A program made the position numbers and the translations under genes. From positions 19,796,001 to 19,860,000 of the forward strand of contig BSBN01000187.1 of assembly GCA_027924645.1 (NCBI GenBank): a stretch of 64,000 nucleotides of DNA, read 5' to 3'. This stretch comes from Cunninghamia lanceolata. Taxonomy: Eukaryota > Streptophyta > Pinopsida > Cupressales > Cupressaceae. Of this stretch, positions 1 to 10,747 are shown piece after piece (position 1 is the first letter of the stretch; each line of letters opens with the position of its first letter). The notes below the pieces were generated by a model. It was not told where the DNA came from. It did not search any database and saw only the letters and a list, made by a program, of their open reading frames with translations.

Positions 1-3000
1 CAACTAACTAATATAAATTGTTACCTGAACGAAAACATCTTACCCATTACTAATCTCAAGAACAAATTACACAAAAACACCTTAATTACCTATTGTCCAC
101 ATCTACCACTATAATTCCCTATTCTCTCTTTGCTTATATCTATTAACCAAAATAACCCAAAGTCAAATCCTTATAAGACCTAAATAGCTTAACTTACCAT
201 TTCTAATAAAACCTCTAACAGAAAATATTTAACAATAAGCAAATCTTCCTTCGACGATAAACCTATTGTAAATAAAGTCAAACATCTAGATTTTATACTT
301 CCCAATATCACCACTTTTCTATCAAGTATTTTTTTTAACCTACAAGCTCTACACAGCGTTCAAAGCATCCACTCCCAAAACATAAATCTCTCCTAAAGAC
401 ATGCGACAACAACATACATAAGTAGGATTCCTAAAACAACTAAGAGACAAGGTGCTTCATTTCCTAAATGCCAGAAGCAAGGCCACTTGGTACGAATTCA
501 CCTTGTTATGAGGATCGACTACAAACTAATCTTTCAATGGCAGTGCCTTAATAAAAGCGACAAAGCTAACAGTGTTTTAATTTTGTTGTGGCAATTGACT
601 ACCCTACAACAATCTAAAAGCTATGAACATCCACGTGCCGACTGCCATACAAGCAATGAAGGGACTAATGTTAAGACGTTGAAAGGTTTCGACAGAAAAG
701 CACATTTGCTGCAGACATACACTAATACAGATCTCATGTTAAGCACAATGACTCTCACAAGGGTAAATTAAGACTACGATCCTAACCAAGGAAAAGATAG
801 AGAATATATATATGACCACGAAGCAGGAAAGGAGGGTTGGCAGTGCATTACACAAGGCCTAGAGCGACCATCCAAGTCGACAACAATTAAAAAGTTAGTG
901 GAATTCCAACATTGCCGCTACAAAATGGCTCTCAAGATTAAAACTTTGCGTTGGCAATGGGGTTTGCAAGCTACAAAGGTGCTGCCTTCTCGCATTAACT
1001 TAATACAGAGACTATAACCTGGAGCTTACTAACACTATACTTCAATTCGCTGAGATAAAGCGACTACAACCAGAGGCTACACTCTAGTTCCGTGGCCCTT
1101 CGTATTTGTGAACGAACAGAGGTAAAGAAAAACACCACAATCTGATTACTTGGATTACTAACTGTTCTACAGACATTGAAACAAATCCGTCAGTCAGAGA
1201 GACATCATAATTATAGCACTACAAGATATTCAAATCTGTGGAGTGCTCTTCTTGTGGCAAGTTTCTAAAGCAATCTACGGGAATGGCTTGAAAGGATTTA
1301 TTACCACTAATGAAATAGAAACTGCTAAATAGAAATATGCAATCATTAATTCATAACACCATTCGCCAACCAGCACGGAGGTAAAACTGGCATCAACAAT
1401 GAAGGCGTGAGAGAATGGAATCAAAAAAAATTATTTACTGAAGTGCGAAATGCACTCAGAGGGTGATCAAATGGTCAAAAACAAAATCAAAACATCATGA
1501 AGTATGGAGCTGCACAAATATTGAGGCCGATCTCAGGGTCACATGGTGCTATTGAATGAGAGATATCAATGATGAATAGATAACTCTTGATGCAAGGTGG
1601 TAAAAGGTGAGCAGATTTGCATAATGGCAACAGAGATTTTTATATGAAACAAACTATCCAACAAAATGGTTGCTAAGACATATAATTGGCGCATGAGGAC
1701 AATGACAACCAAAAGGAAAATGGATTTAGTGTGATTGCGGCAAGACTTGCTCAGAAGATTAATGCTCTCAGCTGTGCAAAAGACCAACACCAAAACCAAA
1801 TGGAAGAGAGACAACCGACACAAGGAGCAATCAAATTTATGGTCTGGTTGGAACCACTATCATAGCTGGGTATATCCAACTTGAAATTTGTCATCAAAAG
1901 AACCGACTCCCCTAGATAAAAAAAAAAGAAAAGAAGGGATATTTCAGAACGAGCACCAAATGTAAAAATAGAGCAGCTTCAAATGTCCTAAAGGCCGATG
2001 CAAGGATAAGAGGTTTGCAAGGAAGCTTCTCTTAAAACACAAACTTATTGAGTTAAAAGGTGCATGAAGACTGAAGGAAAATCAAAGTGTAAGGAAAGTA
2101 GGTAAATTCTTGATGCATACTACAATGTGATGGCGAGTGACAAAGGAAGTGATTAAAATCAGAAGATACCCCATGACAACTTCAGAGCCTAAGGCCGATG
2201 ACAAACAAAATAACGACTACCAGGCTCCATTACTATATAAGCCACAGGGTCAATCTTACAAGTTCCACACACAGGGCATGCTGGTTATTCACACAGTATC
2301 ATGTTGAAATGAAACATAACTTACCAGATACAACCATTGTAAATTCACGGAGAAGGACAATCCACTTACCTGAAGATTCAGCTCCACCTCCAAAATTCCT
2401 AGCTCCTGCCACCACTTTTTTCTCCCTCCTCCTTCACAAACTCCCCCCTTTTCAAAAATGATTCCACTCTAGAAAATAGATGCGGACATGCATCCGTTAC
2501 TCCACCCCCACTCTTCTACAAATTTAAAATTTAACTAATCCTCAGGATTTCACAAGTTAGAGCACTCATAAATGACCACCCAAGGTATTTATTTCCCATA
2601 ACCCAATTATTTTGCACCAATATATATAAATAAATAAACTCATAACTCCAAATTTTCCACATAATTACTCTTGGTCAGATAATTGATTCTAGTCTATTTT
2701 AAAATCCGGCCAAGATCTCAATCCTAGTTCTAAGTCAAACAAATATTATACCATACTCATATTAGGAGCATTATTAATTAATAACAAATTACTAAAATAT
2801 ACTCCAACCACACATGAGCATAATAACAGAGCTTGACTATACACCACAATACGAGATTACCAACCTTAAAAGGCATGGACCAAGAGACACCACACGACTC
2901 GAGACCACAACAGAGGACAATGACCGACCTAGTGGAAAAGACCTCGTGTTATCTCCTGTTACTAATATCCATTGGTGAAAAGAACCCGCTCAAACCTGCT

Positions 3001-3455
3001 ATAGCAGGTGGAGTCGAGGTTCGGTACCTACAACCTACATCCAACAACTGATTAATACGATCAAGTATGTATATGTCAACACACAGAGAGTCAGAGAATC
3101 ACGGCGCAGTAGGGTACTCGAAACGAGTAATGCTACACCGTCCCTACTCTTGGATAAGATTATAATCATAACATTTGAAAACAACTATCTACGGATCTAA
3201 TAAAACATGTAAATAATAATCCAGTTCTAAACATATCCCACACATCATAAGTGAAGTAATCATAATGTCATCAATACATCCATCGAACATAGTCCATCAA
3301 GATCAAGGAGAACATAAACCATAACATACTAGTCCAAATGTCTCGAAACTGAGAATATGCAAAATAAGACTATCAATTGTTCCAGAACTGACAAAGAGCA
3401 ATATGAAAATAACATCTATAACAAACCAAAATGTGAGGGGCATTACAAAAAAACA
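1..3455. other. AT-rich stretch without recognisable gene
   Basis: Only short open frames of under 100 codons occur here, on both strands, and none shows a motif I recognise. Base composition is AT-rich with scattered A-runs. The stretch around 2830-3060 is less AT-rich and could be part of an old LTR, but I found no partner copy, primer-binding site or terminal repeat. I call this unassigned intergenic or decayed repeat DNA. Confidence 0.5.
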
Positions 3456-4555
3456 ATGTTATGGCACCAGAGATTAAGCCACATAGGTTAGAAGGGTCTA
3501 AGGATGTTAAAGAATAAAAACATTGTTGAAGGTTTATTTGATTGTAATCTTGAATTTGATTTTTGTGAACATTACATATATGGAAAATAAAATTGTGTTT
3601 AGTTTTATTTGAGTTCTCACAAGTCTTCTAGTTTATTGGATCTTATCCATTTGGATGTGTTTAGTTCCATTGATGTTCCTTCAATTGAAAAATTGGTTTA
3701 CTATGTTGCATTTATTGATGACTATACTAGAAGGACATGGGTTTATTTTCTTAGAAGCAAATATAAAGTTTTCACTCATTTTAAAGAGTTCAAAGCTATG
3801 GTAGAAACTTAGACTGGAAACAAAATTAAATGTTTAAGGAATAATAATGGTGGTGAATATTGTTCTATAGATTTCGATAGATTCTACAAGGATTGTGGCA
3901 TTCAAAGGAAAAAGAAAACTTCATATTCTCCACAACAGAATGGAGTTACAGAGAGGATGAACAAGACACTGATGGAGAAGGCTAGGAGTAGGCTTAGTGG
4001 AGCTAACTTGCATCAAAGATTTTGGGCGTAGGTTGTAGCCACAACTTTCTACCTAATTAATAGGTCTCCTACATGATCTCTTTTTGATAAAATGCCTATG
4101 AAGGCATGGTTAGGAAGAAAGCCTTCATTGAGGCATCTTCATGTTTTTGGTTGTGAGGCGTATGCACGTGTCAAGGGAGAAGCATACTAAATTAGAGAAA
4201 AAGGCTATAAAATGCATTTTCATCAGTTATAGTTAAGGTGTGAAAGGATAGAATCTTTATGATCCTACTGCACAAAAGGTATTATACAACTTAAAAGTGT
4301 TATTTTAGAGAAACTAAGTCTTCTTCTATTTATTGCAGCCAAAAGAAAGTGAAAAGAAAGATGTGGTTTAACTTCCTCCCACATTTTAAAGATGTGCAGT
4401 ATCATTTTGTTAAAGACATGGTTGAATATGGAAGGGTGAAATTAGAGAAAGTACAAGCTTTGACAAATGTTGTAGATTCTTTAACCAATCCTGTGAGCAT
4501 AGAAAAATTCAGATGGTGTTCAAAGTTTATGGACCTTTTAGCCTCTAGCAATTAG
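3456..4555 (+). pseudogene. Ty1/copia pol remnant: integrase fused by deletion to RNase H C-terminus
   Basis: Translation with stops and shifts gives a GAG-pre-integrase start (MLWHQRL), a zinc-binding segment, then an integrase core with IHLDVFSS (first catalytic Asp kept), FIDDYTRR, NGGEY and SPQQNGVTERMN. It continues through the INRSP and VFGCEAY motifs. Near 4385 the frame jumps straight to the last part of copia RNase H (VSIEKFRWCSK, stop at 4555), so reverse transcriptase and most of RNase H are missing. The second catalytic Asp (usual SDNGGEY) is Asn at 3843-3845, and the second Cys of the CxxC is Tyr at 3573-3575; both are G-to-A type changes. A TAG at 3811 interrupts the core. It is followed by a polypurine tract and LTR start, so it is the 3' half of a dead element. 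Copia identity is secure; lineage is not assigned. Confidence 0.9.
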
Positions 4556-4599
4556 ATTCATGATGGTATGTTTCCCTTTGGCTCTTGTGAGGTATTTGA

Positions 4600-4611
4600 C
4601 AAGTGGGAGAA
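4600..4611 (+). promoter_or_regulatory. Polypurine tract of the copia remnant
   Basis: AAGTGGGAGAA lies immediately before TGTTGGG at 4612. It is the same tract, base for base, as that of the minus-strand copia element at 29053-29063, which suggests related families. This is the expected plus-strand primer site between pol and 3' LTR. Confidence 0.75.
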
Positions 4612-5000
4612 TGTTGGGAATTAAGGTGTCTCAACCTTGCAAAATTCTTAGATTTTTTTTTTTTGTTAACTCAGAGGTGTCCCCGCGACTCTGCCCAACG
4701 ACCTCCCTCACCTTACCTTGGGCTTACAGGTTACCAAGTTGGGGTTTGAGAGGGGGCGGGCAGAGGCAAGACTAGTCCTCTAGGGATGAGCACAATAGCC
4801 TGCAAGCCATGCTCATCGGGTAAACTTGGCAGGAGTCGAACCTGGGCCTCGAGGGAGCAAACCCCAAGTCCAGGCCAACACGCCACCGTGCAGGCTTACA
4901 TTTGTTATTTTAATTACTTAATATTTTTCTTACATTTTATTATATTTTAGATTATTTAATATTATGCTCCAACCAAAATGGGGTGTTGGAATTTGTGGTG
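4612..5000 (+). mobile_element. 3' LTR of the copia remnant, interrupted by a SINE
   Basis: The LTR begins TGTTGGGAATTAAGG directly after the polypurine tract. It is interrupted at about 4653 by a tRNA-derived SINE and resumes at about 4899 as AT-rich sequence. The right end cannot be fixed because there is no second LTR copy in the window; a TGTTGGAATTTG at about 4985 could be the start of another LTR. Confidence 0.55.
4653..4898 (-). mobile_element. tRNA-derived SINE
   Basis: Read on the minus strand, this begins near 4898 with a GC-rich tRNA-like head. It has an A-box-like TGGCGTGTTGG (4885-4875) and a near-perfect B box GGTTCGACTCC (4842-4832), about 32 bp apart as in Pol III internal promoters, and ends in a poly(A) run (T12 on the plus strand, 4653-4664). 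The 246-bp length and tRNA head, unrelated body and A tail are SINE architecture. It is far more GC-rich than the LTR around it, so it is an insertion. No clear target-site duplication is visible. It resembles the general organisation of plant Au-type SINEs, but I cannot confirm the family. Confidence 0.82.
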
Positions 5001-6300
5001 CCATATTTTGCCACATGTTGGTACTTTACATTCAATTGTAAGAAATATTTAATTTGGATATTTATAGCACAAATGGGATGTGTAAACGGTAAAATTCAGA
5101 TAAAATGGAAGATAAACAATCACATGCAAATTACCTTCTTACCCAAGTCTCACGAATACCTCAGATGTCTTGAAATGTTGATGCATGCATATTGATTGTT
5201 GTAGCTGATTTGAATGTTGATTGCTCACGTTTTGCAGTTTAACGATTTGATTGAGATGATAAAATTGAGATTGATTTAGAATATAGATGCGAGGGTGATG
5301 GCTGAGGAGGAATTCCAGCAGAGTAATGACACTTAGAAGATTTCATCCATGCCAAGTGGCTTGGAAATAGATTAATTTATAGGCAATATATGAGACAATG
5401 GAAGGATAAAGTTTCAATTTTGCAAGTGATGATCGAATTGGAAAGTTGCTATGCAACTTGGGAGAGAAAAGTGGAAGGTAGGTGAGTGATTTGGGAGATG
5501 GGTTGAGAGATAATTAGAAAGTGATAGAAATGAGTTGAGTGATGAGTGGAGATGAAAATGAAAGGTGGAAGAGTGATTAGAGAGATTAGTTAAGATAGAA
5601 ATGGAAGGTGGGCAAAATCATAATTAAATAATTTAATTTATAATGCATGTGAGGATAAATATGATAAATTAAAATAAAATAAAAAGATTTATTTTATTTT
5701 ATTTAAGAGGAAAGGGAAATTAAATAAATAAATAAAATTTATTTATTTAACAATGTGAAGGGATGGATAAATTAAATAAATGTTGGATTTATTTAATTTA
5801 TTAGAGGAAAATGGTAGATTAGTTGATGATATGGATATCTAGGGTGAAAATGCTACAAGATGCCTGATATCATTTCAAAGAAGCTAAGGTATGGATAGAA
5901 GAAAAAGATAGGATGACAGAAAGATAGGATGAGGATGGGATGATGGGATGATGATGCCCCCTCGAGAGGATACGCGGGTTAGAAGAACACGGGTAGGCTC
6001 TCGAAATGAAATGGATTGGTCAAAAAAGATTAGGAAATGGATAGAAGAAAAGGAAGGATGCATTATGCTGCAATGAAAGTGAGCAACCATATGTTTGATA
6101 TAGCATGAGACGTTATGCACCAGGGTATAAGGACCAAGGTGACGATGTGTCCCATGCCCCAGCATAATACAACCTTGTCTAGATACAAGATATGAATATT
6201 AGCTGGGAAGATACAGATGCAAATGCAAAAATGATAACACACACAAACAAGCAAGAAAGCATGCACAAATGAGTAAAAAAAAAAACAAGGTATTGCCCCT
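5000..6300. other. AT- and GA-rich stretch without gene
   Basis: No coding motif. It contains A/T palindromic runs around 5630-5790 built on AAATAAAT/ATTTATTT and purine-rich tracts (gaagg, gatgg) that lead into the asymmetric region downstream. Confidence 0.5.
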
Positions 6301-7140
6301 GTCAAGCTATAAACCAATGATTGATTGCTGGTTGATTAATTGATGATAATGATGATAGTGTTGTCATTATGGGGAACGATATATCCCTAGATCAACACAA
6401 GGATGATTGATAATTGATTGATTGATGATTGATTAGGTTTACAACAAGGCTAGGATCAAGACCATTGATGTGATTAGATAATTTGACAAGCTTAATTAAC
6501 TTGATTGGTATGGATAAGGATGACTTGCATTTGGATTTATTGCTTGGATGATGAGATTGAAGAAGAAGTGATTGAAGAATTGATTGATGAAGATTGATTG
6601 GAAGAATTGTTTTGAAAGATTGATGAATTGATGGAGATAGATGATAGAGGAAGATGATGAGAGAAGAAAGAGGAATATCGTCTATGCCTGAATCTGGGCA
6701 CTTCCTTCGTACTCTAGACTACCTACATCCCTGTGTCCACGGGATCAAGGCACGTAACAATAGAGATGAGATGTAGTTCTGATTGGTGTTTTATTGATGG
6801 TGATGATGGAGATGAATGGATTAATGTGATTTGATGCAGTGATGATTGGATTGGAAAAAGTGATTGATTTGATTTGATGATTGGATGGATTTGATGTTGA
6901 TGTGATGATATTGATGTGATTTTGATAGATTTGATGATTGATATATTTGCTTGATTTGATAGATTGATTTTGATGATTGGATTTTTTTGATGATAGGATT
7001 TGATGATTGGATTGAAAAAAATGATTGCTTTGATGATTTGGATTGATTGATAGATTGGCTTGATTTGATATGTTTGATTGGATTTGATTTAGTTGGATTT
7101 GATTGACGATGAATTGTTTTGGTGATGATTGGTCTTATTG
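6300..7140. repeat. GATT/TGAT low-complexity tract
   Basis: Nearly every ten bases contain TGATT, GATTGA or GATGA with interruptions, so this is an irregular microsatellite-like expansion rather than a clean tandem array. A non-repeat island at about 6680-6760 breaks it. No reading frame is supported. Confidence 0.8.
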
Positions 7141-7150
7141 CTTCGATTTT

Positions 7151-7245
7151 ATGATTTTTTGGATTTTTTTAGGACATTTTATGATTTTTTGGATTTTTTC
7201 AAGACATTTTGTGATTTTTAGGATTTTTTCACGACTTTTTATGAT
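7151..7245. repeat. 30-bp minisatellite, about three units
   Basis: Units start at 7151, 7181 and 7211, each of the form ATGATTTTTTGG, then T-rich, then a purine-GACATTTT end, with the third diverged. A partial fourth starts at 7241. It abuts a second minisatellite with a different unit. Confidence 0.85.
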
Positions 7246-7260
7246 TGATTTTTTTTGGAA

Positions 7261-7357
7261 TTTTGATATGTTTTGATTTTTTTTGTATTTTTGATATGTT
7301 TTGATTTTTTGGGGTTTTTGATATGTTTTAATTTTTTTGGGTTTTTGATATGTTTTG
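7261..7357. repeat. 28-bp minisatellite, about 3.5 units
   Basis: The unit opens with TTTTGATATGTTTTGATTTT and recurs at 7261, 7289, 7317 and 7345. The open frames across it on both strands are only the repeat read through. Confidence 0.85.
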
Positions 7358-7359
7358 AG

Positions 7360-8345
7360 ATGTCAATGGATTTACAATTTGTACAACCTTTATGCGAAAT
7401 GTCAATGACAAGGGAGAAAACCAAGTCTAGGTGCAAGAAAGGATATAGGATGGATTAGGATGAATGGATAAAAGGATGGGTAGTAAGGGATGGAAAGGAA
7501 GACTCATGATAAATGATTGGATAAGAGGATAGGCGACATCAGATGTATGCATAAGAGAGCTAGGATGTGATCTCAAAGACTATGTCATATAGGAAATAAC
7601 ATGCCCCATTCTAGATAGTATGCCTAGGATTTTTCATGACAAGGCTCAGGATGATAGGATAGTGATAGGATTGGGCTGATGACAATGGGATTATGATAGG
7701 ATGACAGGATGGATTGGAAGAGATGAGGTATATCAAGAGTTTTTTCCAAGCATGTTTCAACATTTTGCCCCCAATCTTTATCAAGACCAAGACAGGAAGG
7801 GATGAATGGACTAAATAGGATAGGTGTATGCAGGTGTAATGGATAAGGATGGTAGGATAGGATATGATAGGATGGGAAATGATAAGGTGGATGAGACAAG
7901 GTGCCCCCAAGTGCAGGTGACATAGAAGATCATCTTACACATGATGCCTGTTTGCCAGGTTTTCATCATGGTACTTATCTAGGGTGCTTGTTCGCCAGGT
8001 TTTCACCATTGGATGGAGGGATTTCTCTTTACCTTTTTTTTTTTAATTTTTTGGATACTTGGATGGGATAGGTGGATATGGATGAAAGGGACTCAAGTGT
8101 CTAGTTCCATGAAAGGTGATAGTCCTGCTAGAAAGATGTTGTCGTCAGAGATGTTGGTAAGGGATTTCATGAAAGATAGATTAGGTAGTTGGTGGATTAT
8201 GAAAGGTGCAATAGTGGATCATGATGTGGATTATGTAGGGAAGATAGTGGATGGAAGGCTTATGCAAAAGCATGGACCATAGGGAAGTGATGTGGAAGAT
8301 ATGTAGGATAATAGTTGAAGGATGGGGAGATGGAGGTCGATGGAA
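7360..8345. other. Purine-rich stretch with a short 38-bp duplication
   Basis: The plus strand is strongly purine-rich (GGAT, GATAGG). At about 7947-8010 a segment containing GCCAGGTTTTCATCATGG is repeated 38 bp later as GCCAGGTTTTCACCATTGG. Reading frames here are low-complexity and not supported. Position suggests it is part of the same decayed element as the downstream minus-strand ORF. Confidence 0.45.
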
Positions 8346-8881
8346 TTGTTGCGGGATGGAATGGAACAATGATCAACGGCTGCACACATCGTGATAAATG
8401 TTGAAGCTTTTGATGGGATGGTGGGGTAGGAAGTAGTGGTGTTGTTTTCTTAGGAGATGGTCAATTTAAGCATTTAGGGACCCACATAGACTTAGTATGT
8501 TTATGACTTTTGCTTTCCATTTGGGATGGAGAATTTTGCTACTTTTGGATGGAATGGACAGAAGGAGATGGTTGGGATTCGTGAGAGGTGGATACCTCAT
8601 TTGACTTGATGGCTTGCTGCGGGATGGAATGAAACCATGACCAACAGCTGCACACACCGTGATAAATGTTGAAGCTTTTGATGGGATGGTGGGGTAGGAA
8701 GCAGTGGTGTTGTTTGCTTAGGAGATGGTCAATTTAAGCATTTAGGGACCCACATAGACTTAGTATTTTTATGACTTTTGATTTCCATTTGGGATGGAGG
8801 ATTTTGCTGCTTTTGGATGGAATGGACAAAAGGAGATGGTTGGGATTCGTGAGAGGTGGATGCCTTATTTGACTTGATGGC
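8346..8881. repeat. Tandem duplication, 268-bp unit, two copies
   Basis: Copy one runs 8346-8613 and copy two 8614-8881; a third start (TTGTTGC) follows at 8882 and then diverges. The copies differ at scattered single sites. On the minus strand both encode part of the same low-complexity C-terminal sequence, including a motif around GSL/WVPK that recurs with wider spacing at about 8890 and 8985. Confidence 0.92.
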
Positions 8882-10747
8882 TTGTTGCTTAGGGACCCAT
8901 ACCATTTTAGTTTTTGACTTTGCTTGTGCAGGTATGAGTTGGGATATATGCGGCTTTGTGCATCTTTTGAGGTAACTGCTTGTTGCTTGGGGACCCACAC
9001 CTTTTTCATTTTTGCTTGGAGGTGTGTGGGTATATGCAGCTTTTGAGATGGATTTTTCTTTGATTCTTTTCTTTTGTGTCCTAAGGTATTAGGACCCTTA
9101 GGATTTTTGGCTTTGTGGGTGTAGGCATCCAAATTTTTGCTCTGGAATCCCATGGGGTGAGTGGAAGGAGAGGAAGCTTCATGTTTAGACAATATGTGCA
9201 TTTGTTGGTCACGATTGGGATTTTTAGAAGATTTGTGGATGGATGGATAAGGTGTTGGAAGTAGTGGAGGTAGATTCAATGGAGGGATATTAGGAGTTGG
9301 CAGAAGCGGAGGCAAATTGGATGGTGGAAGGTGTATGGTCACATGCTTTTGCAATTTGTAGGATGAGGGAGGCAGAATGGTGAAATGTTTTGGGTATGTG
9401 ATAGGATGCGTGATGGAAAGCGGTGAATTGAGGAGGAATGGAGGGAATACCAACATCTTTAGATTGTTTTCCTTGGGGTGTGTATCTAAGGCCAAATGAG
9501 TGCGAAGGGATCTTGACATGGATTGGCTCCAAAACACCTTGTTCAAGAAGGCCTAAGCCTTTACCTTGATAGTTCATGTTTTGGATGATGCAATTGACTA
9601 TGGGACTAGGTGTAGGTGTAATACTAGACATGAGTTCCTTATTGGATGGAGAAGGTGAAGTGGATAAAGGTTGTTGGTGTTCTAAGGAGGAACACTCATG
9701 GATAAAGGTGGATAGACTAATAGGACATGATGGTGGAGTTGCGATAGGGTCGATAGTAGGTGATAGAGGATCATTAGGATCTTGCTTATGTGCATTATGC
9801 TCACTAAGATCTAAGGTATTTGTTTGATCTTCTATGCTTATGTGTTCTTGGGAGGCACATGTCTCATTATGAGAAGTGGGAGTTTGCACATTTGGATTAG
9901 ATGGAGGATGGATAGGAGCAATTTGGATATCTTGCTCAGGAATGGGAATGGGATTATGAATAAGATCAAGGTGCTCATGGATAGCTTCTTCATGGGTAAG
10001 TTCATCTTGATCATGGAAGAGGTAAATGTTATGAATGGGGTGACTAGGAAGGATTTGATCTTGACTTGGATTAGGGACTAATGTTTTCACATACTTAGGA
10101 TCATACTCTTGATATAACTCTTGAGTGGCTTAGATGGCAATAGAAGGCTCTTGGATGAGTTTGATGGGTTCTTGATATTCATCCATAAGGGAGTAGGATG
10201 GACTTTGATGTTGGCTTATGATGGGATGCTCTTGAATAAGGTCGATGGCTTGTGGTTCACATGGTGGGGTTGGAGGAATAAGCATGGCATTTGAAAGATC
10301 TTTGATAGGCTCATGAATGATTGTTTGACATGGGGATGGTCTAGTCCATGCTAACAGCCAATGGATCACATCCTTTGCTAGGGTATGGGTAAATGGACAA
10401 TATAAGGGATGAACGATAATGGTGGATGGTGTTGTAGGTATAGGCTTAGAAGTAGGATTTGGATTTGATGGAGGGATAATGAAGATAGATGGATTGGGAT
10501 TTGGATTGGATGAAGGGATAATGTGCTTGGATGGATTGGAAATAGGATTGGATGGAGGGATAGTAGGACTAGATGGATTAGATGGTTGGTGGGTTAATAG
10601 ACTAGGAATGGGATCACATGATGGTGTCAAAATGGAACTAGTAGGCTCGTGTGTTGGCATGTGATCGGATGGTGATGGAGGATGTTCATAGGAAGCTTGC
10701 TCTAGGTTGGTGTCTCCCTCATCAAAGGCTATTAAGTCTTGCAACAT
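8734..10747 (-). pseudogene. Decayed retroelement-like ORF with G-patch-like motif
   Basis: From 10747 leftward one frame runs to 9290 with a single stop (TAA, read from 10132). The N-terminal part is acidic and then Pro/Ser/Asn-rich (PSNPNPNPS-type repeats). About residue 390 there is NMNYQGKGLGLLEQGVLEPI, matching the G-patch pattern (GxGLGxxxxG). G-patch segments are found in the polyproteins of some plant Ty3/gypsy elements, next to protease. Beyond about 9450 a second frame (9546-8734), shifted by one, is open and carries repeated WVPKQQA-like segments, so a frameshift is likely. Codon content is dominated by Pro, His and Ser, which creates the purine-rich plus strand. I infer a decayed retroelement gag/pre-protease region; a host low-complexity G-patch protein is the alternative. 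No reverse transcriptase is recognisable nearby. Confidence 0.55.

Noticed and set aside
487..771. 94-codon frame near the window start
   Set aside because: No domain, no start context and no neighbour supports it; length is expected by chance.
4832..4885. A tRNA gene
   Set aside because: A and B boxes are present but no acceptor or anticodon stem can be formed convincingly, and the sequence continues into a poly(A) tail, so SINE is the better call.
6300..7360. CRISPR-like or other regularly spaced array
   Set aside because: Repeats are short, irregular and without unique spacers; this is plant low-complexity DNA.
7239..7458. Lys-rich and Phe-rich frames on opposite strands
   Set aside because: Minisatellite read-through with no independent support.
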